A stretch of 20,734 bases of DNA, from contig JANXRO010000338.1 in assembly GCA_025356765.1 (NCBI GenBank), positions 1-20,734 of the forward strand, written 5' to 3'. The translations under genes were made by a program, and so were the position numbers. The notes below the pieces were generated by a model. The model made no database searches and was not told the origin of the DNA. It saw only the letters and a list, made by a program, of their open reading frames with translations. Within the stretch, counting starts at the first letter, position 1. The number at the start of each line of letters is the position of its first letter. This DNA is from Hyphomicrobiales bacterium (GTDB taxonomy: Bacteria > Pseudomonadota > Alphaproteobacteria > Rhizobiales > Aestuariivirgaceae). Positions 15,355 through 20,734 of this stretch are shown one piece after another.

Positions 15355-15599
15355 ACGTGTCTGCTGAGTGGGGGTTTGGGTCGAAATTGAGTGGTCTTGA
15401 ACTTAACTGGTTCACGAAGACCCAATTTCAATTTTAGCGCTTCTGCTTGTTGCTCGCTGGCTTCGAAACGTTGCACCCAAATGCCGAATGGCCCGCGCGA
15501 CAGTTTAATTTTGGTTTTGCCAAGATGATTTCTGCCGATATAGACTTTCGCGCCATCATTCACGGCTGCGTAAATTTGATTTATGTCACGATCTAGCAA
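15351..15599 (-). CDS. Small basic hypothetical protein, TTG start
   Basis: An 82-residue protein (MLDRDINQIYAAVNDG at the N-terminus) with a compact, conserved-looking core KVYIGRNHLGKTKIKL then RGPFGIWVQRFE and a helical LKLKLGLRE. There is no signal peptide or membrane segment. It has no internal Met, so initiation must use TTG at 15599 or a later non-ATG codon such as the GTG at Val13; GGGA nine bases before the TTG gives modest support. It converges on parE, and both stops are read from the same TTAA. Its ordered, non-random composition argues for a real gene, but I do not recognise the family. Confidence 0.6.
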   Translation of the reverse strand: MLDRDINQIYAAVNDGAKVYIGRNHLGKTKIKLSRGPFGIWVQRFEASEQQAEALKLKLGLREPVKFKTTQFRPKPPLSRHV

Positions 15600-15670
15600 A
15601 ATTTAATTTCCCGAAATTCGTTTTTTAGTTTCATCCCCCGCTATTGAAAATAAGATCAGATGGTAAACGC

Positions 15671-15769
15671 ATGATAAATGACAATTCTGCGACGCAATCC
15701 TGCGCTGTAGGAAGTAGGAGTTTCGATGCTTCAACTCCCGCATTGATTGTGAAAAGGGTTGAAAGTTGA
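15671..15769 (+). CDS. Possible 32-residue small ORF upstream of clpS
   Basis: An ATG at 15671 opens a 32-codon frame (MINDNSATQSCAVGSRSFDA at the start, ending VKRVES) that fills most of the clpS leader. Its Shine-Dalgarno is weak. A different ATG at 15726 inside it has a very good AGGAG (15716-15720) but opens only six codons. Either may be a leader peptide, or both may be chance. I see no family resemblance. Confidence 0.18.
   Translation: MINDNSATQSCAVGSRSFDASTPALIVKRVES
15717..15738 (+). repeat. Hairpin GGAGTT/AACTCC upstream of clpS
   Basis: GGAGTT (15717-15722) and AACTCC (15733-15738) form a perfect six-base stem with a 10-base loop that contains an ATG (15726). It lies in the otherwise gene-poor 219 bases between the 82-residue gene and clpS. 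There is no T-run after it, so it is not an intrinsic terminator; a sequestered ribosome site or an operator are possible readings. Confidence 0.3.
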
Positions 15770-15785
15770 AAAAATATTTTATAAA
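15759..15785 (+). promoter_or_regulatory. Candidate clpS promoter
   Basis: TTGAAA (15759-15764) and TATAAA (15780-15785) resemble sigma-70 -35 and -10 elements in an A/T-rich tract, but the 15-base spacer is short. Transcription would start near 15792, which fits a ClpS start at 15819 or 15828 and argues against the in-frame TTG at 15759. Confidence 0.35.
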
Positions 15786-15818
15786 TTTTCAGGTGTAATG
15801 TGGAATGAGCGATATTAT

Positions 15819-16154
15819 ATGGCGCTGATGGCTAAGGAACCAATCAAGCGAGAAGACGATTCGGGCACGCAAGTGATCACCCGACCAAAGACCCGCACGC
15901 AAAAACCAACACTCTATAAGGTTTTGCTTTTGAACGATGACTATACGCCTATGGAATTTGTTGTCGAAGTCTTGGAGTTGTATTTCAACAAGTCTGGCGA
16001 AGATGCTTGGGACATTATGATGCATGTGCACCAAAAAGGTGTGGGCGTGTGCGGCGTTTATTCCTTCGAAGTTGCTGAAACCAAAGTGACGCAGGTGATG
16101 GATCATGCCAAACAGGCAAACCACCCTTTGCAATGCACGATGGAACCAACTTAA
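15819..16154 (+). CDS. clpS: ATP-dependent Clp protease adaptor ClpS
   Basis: ClpS binds N-degron substrates with bulky N-terminal residues and delivers them to ClpA(P). The 111-residue reading has a flexible charged N-terminal extension, then the core: PTLYKVLLLNDDYTPMEFVV with the NDDYTPM substrate-pocket motif, a helix with VLELYFNKS, MMHVHQKGVGVCGVYSFEVAETK and the closing HPLQCTMEPT. These are all hallmark ClpS blocks, and the length is normal for alphaproteobacteria. The start is uncertain: ATG 15819 and ATG 15828 both give a sensible extension, while ATG 15798 (AGG four bases upstream) and TTG 15759 add sequence unlike ClpS. It is followed after 71 bases by clpA, its partner. Confidence 0.93.
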   Translation: MALMAKEPIKREDDSGTQVITRPKTRTQKPTLYKVLLLNDDYTPMEFVVEVLELYFNKSGEDAWDIMMHVHQKGVGVCGVYSFEVAETKVTQVMDHAKQANHPLQCTMEPT

Positions 16155-16191
16155 TTATTTCTTAAGGACTACTCAAACCCTCAATTCTTCC

Positions 16192-16199
16192 TATATAGT
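16192..16199 (+). promoter_or_regulatory. Candidate -10 element of a clpA promoter
   Basis: TATATAGT at 16192-16199 contains TATAGT, close to the -10 consensus, within the 71-base clpS-clpA gap and 26 bases before the clpA start codon. No matching -35 element is visible at 16-18 bases, so an internal promoter that gives clpA extra expression is only a possibility. Confidence 0.25.
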
Positions 16200-16225
16200 G
16201 ATCTTGAAAATCGAGGATCACCACT

Positions 16226-18616
16226 TTGCCAACATTCTCCCGCAGTCTTGAAAAAGCCCTCCACCGCGCACTTTCGCTGGCCGCCGCACGCCGCCAGGAA
16301 TTGGCCACACTCGAACATTTGTTGTTGTCTTTGACCGATGATCAAGACGCTATTGCCGTTATGAAGGCGTGTGGCGTTGACATCACCGAGCTTAAAGGCA
16401 GCTTGGAAGATTATATCGACACCGAACTCTCAAATTTGATCACGGACAATGTGGTTGAAGCAAAGCCAACGGCAAGCTTTCAACGCGTTATTCAGCGTGC
16501 AGTTATTCATGTGCAATCATCTGGGCGCGAAGAGGTGACAGGCGCCAATGTGCTTGTTGCAATTTTTGCCGAACGCGAAAGCCATGCAGCTTATTTCCTG
16601 CAAGAGCAAGATATGACGCGCTATGATGCCGTGAATTATATCTCTCATGGTATTGCTAAAAAAGCAGGACTTTCTGAAAACCGTGCTGTCCGCGGCACGG
16701 ACGAGGGTGATGGAGACCATACTGGCGATGAGGCCGCAGGCCAGACATCAAGCAAGAGCAAGCAAAAAGAAAGTGCTCTTGATACCTATTGCACCGATTT
16801 GAACAAAAAGGCCGGAGAGGGCAAGATTGACCCGCTGATTGGCCGCCATGCTGAAGTGAACCGCACCATTCAAATTTTGTGCCGCCGCACTAAAAATAAC
16901 CCGTTGTTTGTGGGCGAACCAGGTGTTGGCAAAACCGCCATTGCTGAAGGTTTGGCCCGCAAGATTATCAAGGGTGAAGTTCCGGCAGTTTTGAAAGATT
17001 GCACCATCTATCAGCTTGATATGGGCACGTTACTTGCTGGCACGCGCTATCGCGGTGATTTTGAGGAACGCCTCAAAGCCATTATGAAAGAAATTGAACA
17101 AAGGCCGGGTGCCATTTTGTTCATTGACGAAATTCATACTGTGATTGGTGCTGGTGCTACATCCGGTGGCTCTATGGATGCCTCAAACCTTTTAAAGCCA
17201 GCTTTGGCGGCAGGAGTTTTGCGTTGCATCGGTTCCACAACCTATAAAGAATATCGCCAGCATTTTGAAAAAGACCGTGCCTTGGTGCGTCGCTTCCAAA
17301 AGATTGATGTGAATGAACCTTCGATCCCAGACACGATTGCAATTCTTAAAGGCTTGAAACCTTATTACGAAGATTTCCACAAAGTGAAATTCAGTGATGA
17401 GGCCATTGAAAGCGCCGTTCAACTTTCATCACGCTATATGGCAGACCGGAAATTGCCCGATAAGGCATTGGACGTGATTGACGAAACAGGTGCATCCTTG
17501 ATGTTGTTGCCTGAAGCTGAGCGCAAAAAACTGATTGATGTGGCTGATATTGAAGCCACCATCGCCACCATGGCGCGCATCCCGCCCAAAACGGTTTCGC
17601 GTGATGACACCACGGTTTTGAAAAATCTTGAAACCGAATTGAAGCGCATGGTGTTTGGCCAAGACAAGGCCATAGATCAGCTTACATCGGCCATCAAATT
17701 GGCGCGTGCAGGTTTGCGTGAACCAGAAAAGCCCATTGGTTCTTATTTATTCTCTGGCCCAACGGGGGTTGGCAAAACTGAAGTTGCCAAACGTTTGGCC
17801 GAAGTTCTGGGCGTTAAAATGCTGCGCTTTGATATGTCGGAATATATGGAACGCCACACGGTTTCACGCCTGATTGGCGCGCCTCCGGGTTATGTTGGTT
17901 TTGATCAAGGCGGGCTGTTGACAGATGGCGTTGACCAATCGCCCTATTGTGTTTTGCTGCTGGACGAAATTGAAAAAGCCCATCCAGACTTGTTTAACAT
18001 TTTGTTGCAGGTGATGGACCACGGCAAGTTGACAGATCATAACGGCAAAGCGGTCGATTTCCGCAATGTGGTTTTGATTATGACAACAAACGCAGGCGCC
18101 CAAGACATGGCACGCTCAGCCATGGGCTTTGGCACCAGTGTGCGCCAAGGTGATGACCAAGAAGCCATCGGCAAATTGTTCTCACCTGAATTCCGCAACA
18201 GGTTGGACGCCATTGTTTCATTCAGCCATTTGCCGAAAACTGTTGTGCGCAAAGTTGTTGAAAAGTTCGTATTGCAATTGGAAGCCCAGCTTGCTGAGCG
18301 CCAAGTGAATATCGAACTTTCAACCGAAGCCGCTGATTGGCTGGCTGAAAAAGGCTATGATCAACAAATGGGTGCAAGGCCGCTTGGCCGCGTGATCCAA
18401 GAGAAGATCAAAAAACCACTGGCGGAAGAATTGCTGTTTGGCAAATTGGCCAAGGGCGGAACAGTTCGTATTATGTTGAACAATGATGAACTGGCCTTCA
18501 ACTATTTAAGCCGTGACGAAGAAAAGTCTCTGCCAAAACCGCCAGAACGCAAGGCTTTGCCGCGCGCCAAAGCGGCGGCAAAGAAAGTTCCTAAGAAAGC
18601 AACGAAGGTTAAATAG
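16226..18616 (+). CDS. clpA: Clp protease ATP-binding subunit ClpA
   Basis: A 796-residue AAA+ unfoldase that feeds substrates into ClpP and works with ClpS. The order is an N-terminal double Clp_N domain (to about 145) containing the ClpS-binding surface, an acidic/Ser-Lys linker, AAA1 with Walker A GEPGVGKT (230-237) and Walker B FIDE (299-302), then AAA2 with Walker A GPTGVGKT (511-518) and Walker B LLLDE (577-581), and a C-terminal D2-small domain. The ClpB middle coiled coil is absent, so this is ClpA and not ClpB. It starts with TTG at 16226: GAGGA lies eight bases upstream and the resulting MPTFSRSLEKAL matches the usual ClpA N-terminus. It ends in a Lys/Ala/Pro-rich tail of about 30 residues. 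clpP is not in the window. Confidence 0.97.
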   Translation: MPTFSRSLEKALHRALSLAAARRQELATLEHLLLSLTDDQDAIAVMKACGVDITELKGSLEDYIDTELSNLITDNVVEAKPTASFQRVIQRAVIHVQSSGREEVTGANVLVAIFAERESHAAYFLQEQDMTRYDAVNYISHGIAKKAGLSENRAVRGTDEGDGDHTGDEAAGQTSSKSKQKESALDTYCTDLNKKAGEGKIDPLIGRHAEVNRTIQILCRRTKNNPLFVGEPGVGKTAIAEGLARKIIKGEVPAVLKDCTIYQLDMGTLLAGTRYRGDFEERLKAIMKEIEQRPGAILFIDEIHTVIGAGATSGGSMDASNLLKPALAAGVLRCIGSTTYKEYRQHFEKDRALVRRFQKIDVNEPSIPDTIAILKGLKPYYEDFHKVKFSDEAIESAVQLSSRYMADRKLPDKALDVIDETGASLMLLPEAERKKLIDVADIEATIATMARIPPKTVSRDDTTVLKNLETELKRMVFGQDKAIDQLTSAIKLARAGLREPEKPIGSYLFSGPTGVGKTEVAKRLAEVLGVKMLRFDMSEYMERHTVSRLIGAPPGYVGFDQGGLLTDGVDQSPYCVLLLDEIEKAHPDLFNILLQVMDHGKLTDHNGKAVDFRNVVLIMTTNAGAQDMARSAMGFGTSVRQGDDQEAIGKLFSPEFRNRLDAIVSFSHLPKTVVRKVVEKFVLQLEAQLAERQVNIELSTEAADWLAEKGYDQQMGARPLGRVIQEKIKKPLAEELLFGKLAKGGTVRIMLNNDELAFNYLSRDEEKSLPKPPERKALPRAKAAAKKVPKKATKVK

Positions 18617-18650
18617 TCGCCAACAGCGCTGGGGGCAGCAGGAGAAGAAC

Positions 18651-19505
18651 GTGTCGCGTTCCACTATCGTGCTGCCCACCGTTTTGGCCATGTTGGCGTT
18701 TGCTGGCAACTCTATCTTCTGTCGCTTGGCATTGAAAACGACGGTGATTGATCCGGCCAGTTTTACTTCAGTGCGCATCATATCAGCTGCGCTCACACTA
18801 GCGATGTTGCTTCGTTTAAGTGGAAAAGCAAATTTAGGTGCGGGCAATTGGAAAAGCGCTTTTGCGCTGTTTATTTATGCTGCGGGTTTTTCGCTTGCCT
18901 ATGTTCATTTAACCGCGGGCACTGGTGCATTGTTGCTGTTTGGCGCTGTACAACTTTCGATGCTTACCATCAGCCTGTGGCGCGGTGAAAAAGTATCAGC
19001 GCTGCAAATCATCGGACTTGTTATGGCATTTGGAGGGCTGGTGACTTTGGTGTTTCCAGGCCTTGCGGCACCACCCGCTTCAAGCTCGGCTTTGATGATT
19101 GGCGCAGGCGTGGCTTGGGGCATTTATTCCCTGCGCGGGCGAGGTGCTGGTGATGCTACAGCAGTTACTGCCGGAAATTTTATGCGTACAGTTCCGATGA
19201 CTGTTGTGTTTTCACTTCTGTTTTACACGCATTTTCAGCCCGATGTATTGGGGGTGGTCTATGCAAGTCTTTCAGGCGCTATCACATCGGGTATTGGTTA
19301 TGCCATTTGGTATAAGGCTTTGCCCGGGCTCAAACCATTGGAAGCATCAGTTGTGCAACTGAGCGTGCCAATCATTGCAGCGTTCGGCGGAATATTATTT
19401 TTGGGGGAGGCGATATCACTTCGACTTTTCTTGGCATCCATCGCGGTGTTGGGCGGCATTCTTTTGGTGACTGTCGAAAAATCTCGCACCGCTCAAAAAA
19501 ATTAA
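18651..19505 (+). CDS. DMT-superfamily (EamA) transporter
   Basis: A 284-residue inner-membrane protein with about ten hydrophobic segments arranged as two EamA repeats, the drug/metabolite transporter architecture. Markers are AGNSIFCRLAL in the first segment, LTAGTGALLLFGAVQLSML in the first repeat and GIGYAIWYKALPGLKPLEASVVQLSVPIIAAFGGILFLGE split across the second repeat. The GTG at 18651 is chosen because AGGAG lies six bases upstream; the longer reading from 18513 would add a very basic 46-residue segment that is the out-of-frame 3' end of clpA. It begins 34 bases after clpA and may share its transcript. The substrate is unknown; family members export amino acids, metabolites or drugs. 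The stop shares TTAA with that of the convergent HIT gene. Confidence 0.9.
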   Translation: MSRSTIVLPTVLAMLAFAGNSIFCRLALKTTVIDPASFTSVRIISAALTLAMLLRLSGKANLGAGNWKSAFALFIYAAGFSLAYVHLTAGTGALLLFGAVQLSMLTISLWRGEKVSALQIIGLVMAFGGLVTLVFPGLAAPPASSSALMIGAGVAWGIYSLRGRGAGDATAVTAGNFMRTVPMTVVFSLLFYTHFQPDVLGVVYASLSGAITSGIGYAIWYKALPGLKPLEASVVQLSVPIIAAFGGILFLGEAISLRLFLASIAVLGGILLVTVEKSRTAQKN

Positions 19506-19918
19506 AGCAAGTCTCTTATCTTTTTTGCCTGCTCGGCCAAAAGCGCGTGGTCTGCCATTTGGCCTGAATGAGCCTTGAGTGTTGCGCCTTCTTTCATTGG
19601 CAAAATGTGGATGTGCAAATGAAACACGGTTTGGCCCCCTGCGGCTTCGTTAAATTGGCGGATTTGAAATCCATCAGCCTTCATGGCTTTGATCGCAGCG
19701 GCAGCCACTTTCTGGGTGGTTAGCAGAACATGCGACAGGGTTTCCAAATTGGCATCGAGCAGGCCGCGCGATGGGGCTTTGGGCACAACCAAACAATGAC
19801 CATCGACCTGTGGCATCACATCCATGAATGCTAATGTGTGTTCATCTTCGTAGATTTTATGACATGGAATTTCGCCGCGCAGAATTTTGGCAAAAATATT
19901 GCTTGTATCGTAAGTCAT
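19502..19918 (-). CDS. HIT-family hydrolase
   Basis: A 138-residue histidine-triad protein, a small nucleotide-phosphoramidate or dinucleotide hydrolase of the HINT/HIT type. Domain blocks are NIFAKILRGEIPCHKIYED at the N-terminus, AFMDVMPQVDGHCLVVPK, and the catalytic triad motif HLHIHILP (H-x-H-x-H) near residues 98-105. The cytoplasmic dimer is usual. The ATG at 19918 is selected because AGGA lies five bases upstream and the family normally starts a few residues before NIF; the longer frame to 20011 only adds the 3' part of the upstream gene. It starts one base after the acetyltransferase stop (TAG-g-ATG), so the two are an operon, an arrangement I recall as common in alphaproteobacteria. 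Confidence 0.94.
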   Translation of the reverse strand: MTYDTSNIFAKILRGEIPCHKIYEDEHTLAFMDVMPQVDGHCLVVPKAPSRGLLDANLETLSHVLLTTQKVAAAAIKAMKADGFQIRQFNEAAGGQTVFHLHIHILPMKEGATLKAHSGQMADHALLAEQAKKIRDLL

Positions 19919-19919
19919 C

Positions 19920-20734
19920 CTAATCCTGTTCATGTTTAAAGGGCGCGTGTGCTGCCAATTCATTTTGGTTTTCAGCCACCGCTTGGCGTTCATGTTCCAG
20001 ATAATCGGCAACGGCGCGTGATAAGCCGGGGTGGGCCAGATGATGATAGCTTTGGGTTTTTACGGGCACATATCCCCGCGCCAATTTGTGTTCGCCTTGT
20101 GCGCCCGCTTCAACTGTTGAAAGGCCGCGCGCAATCGCAAAATCAATCGCCTGATAGTAACAGGTTTCAAAATGCAAAAACGGATGGTTTTCAACACAGC
20201 CCCAATTGCGGCCATAAAGCGTGTTGCCACCAATGAAATTTAAAGCGCCCGCGATAATTGCGCCATTGCGCTCTGCCAGAATAAGCAAGATTTCATTCGT
20301 CATTGTGTCTTGCAGCAGGGTGAAAAATTTGCGGGTTAAATAGGGTTGGCCCCATTTGCGGTTACCCGTATCCATATAGAATTCATAAAAATAGTCCCAG
20401 TGTTCGGGTTTGAGGTGCTTGCCTGTGAGCAATTGAAATGTGATGCCATTGGCCGCGACTGCTTCACGTTCTTTGCGAATGTTTTTACGCTTTGACGACG
20501 AAAGGGCGGCCAGAAATTCATCAAAGGATTTATAGCCCGCGTTGTGCCAATGAAATTGAATATCATTGCGCGGCAACCAAGCGGCATTTTGAAAACCGAC
20601 TTCATCTTGCTGTGTTGCAAATGTAACATGGATAGAAGACGCATGAGACGTTTTGCAGAGTTTCAACAATTCAGCGCCAAGTTGTTTTTTCAAGTGTTCT
20701 GTGGGTGCAAGAAGCCTTGGGCCTGTTGCTGGCG
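19920..20734 (-). CDS. FemAB-like / DUF482 GNAT-fold acyltransferase (5' end cut by window)
   Basis: A protein of the DUF482 family (PF04339, annotated as peptidogalycan biosynthesis/recognition, GNAT superfamily). The frame stays open to the window edge, reading PATGPRLLAPTEHLKK before the TTG at 20693, so the true start is outside; at least 271 residues are present of roughly 380-400. Typical blocks are SSSKRKNIRKEREAV, YMDTGNRKWGQPYLT, AGALNFIGGNTLYGRNWGC, LHFETCYYQAIDFAI and the C-terminal EAGAQGEHKLARGYVPV. The biochemical activity is not established for the family; similarity to FemAB suggests transfer of an aminoacyl or acyl group, perhaps in the envelope. It is followed by the HIT gene after one base. 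Confidence 0.92.
   Translation of the reverse strand, partial: PATGPRLLAPTEHLKKQLGAELLKLCKTSHASSIHVTFATQQDEVGFQNAAWLPRNDIQFHWHNAGYKSFDEFLAALSSSKRKNIRKEREAVAANGITFQLLTGKHLKPEHWDYFYEFYMDTGNRKWGQPYLTRKFFTLLQDTMTNEILLILAERNGAIIAGALNFIGGNTLYGRNWGCVENHPFLHFETCYYQAIDFAIARGLSTVEAGAQGEHKLARGYVPVKTQSYHHLAHPGLSRAVADYLEHERQAVAENQNELAAHAPFKHEQD

Noticed and set aside
16226..18616. ClpB instead of ClpA
   Set aside because: The middle coiled-coil domain between the two AAA modules is missing, and the gene follows clpS.
18513..18650. Basic 46-residue extension of the DMT transporter
   Set aside because: It is the out-of-frame 3' end of clpA (Lys/Ala-rich tail). GTG at 18651 has an AGGAG six bases upstream and begins just before the first membrane segment.
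19919..20011. 31-residue N-terminal extension of the HIT protein
   Set aside because: It lies inside the acetyltransferase gene, and the HIT family starts normally at MTYDTSNIF with a good RBS at 19918.

Overview
The window is a 20.7 kb piece of a bacterial chromosome, most likely from an alphaproteobacterium of the Hyphomicrobiales (Rhizobiales) type. The case rests on gene content and protein style: a Blastochloris-like NAD-dependent homospermidine synthase, an adjacent clpS-clpA pair in which ClpA begins MPTFSRSLE, a ParE-type topoisomerase IV B subunit, Mfd, and a DUF482/FemAB-like acetyltransferase beside a HIT protein. Base composition is near 50% GC, with many TTG Leu codons and TTG/GTG starts. 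No tRNA, rRNA, IS element, phage gene or CRISPR array is visible, and no stretch longer than 300 bases lacks a gene.

Layout. (1) 1-3015: 3' part of mfd on +, converging on a reverse pair (2999-5421) of a periplasmic YejA-like solute-binding protein followed by a FrnE-type DsbA thiol oxidoreductase; the two are joined by a TAATG stop/start. (2) 5461-9439: a tightly packed forward run of five genes: a protein made of three YbjQ/DUF74 repeats, an SDR-fold protein lacking the catalytic Tyr, a 52-residue DUF2256 Cys4 protein, a luciferase-like flavin oxidoreductase and a pirin. (3) 9516-10920: a cytochrome b561-type membrane subunit and a SUOX/YedY-class molybdopterin oxidoreductase carrying both a twin-arginine motif and a lipobox. 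(4) 11034-11324: a small secreted protein that is about one-fifth Met, with its own terminator. (5) 11371-13241, reverse: homospermidine synthase and a small secreted hypothetical protein. (6) 13327-15354: parE, converging on an 82-residue orphan gene. (7) 15819-19505, forward: clpS, clpA and a DMT/EamA transporter. (8) 19502-20734, reverse: FemAB-like acetyltransferase (cut by the window end) and a HIT hydrolase.

How the genes work together. Regions 1, 6, 7 and 8 are mostly housekeeping: transcription-coupled repair, chromosome decatenation, N-end-rule proteolysis, envelope and nucleotide chemistry. The accessory interest is in 5461-11324, which is rich in redox and metal-handling genes. The five-gene run looks like one transcription unit and combines an apparently non-catalytic SDR fold, a zinc-ribbon-like mini-protein, a flavin enzyme and a pirin. 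I know of no characterised pathway with this combination, so it is my main candidate for an undescribed system. Its function cannot be read from sequence alone.
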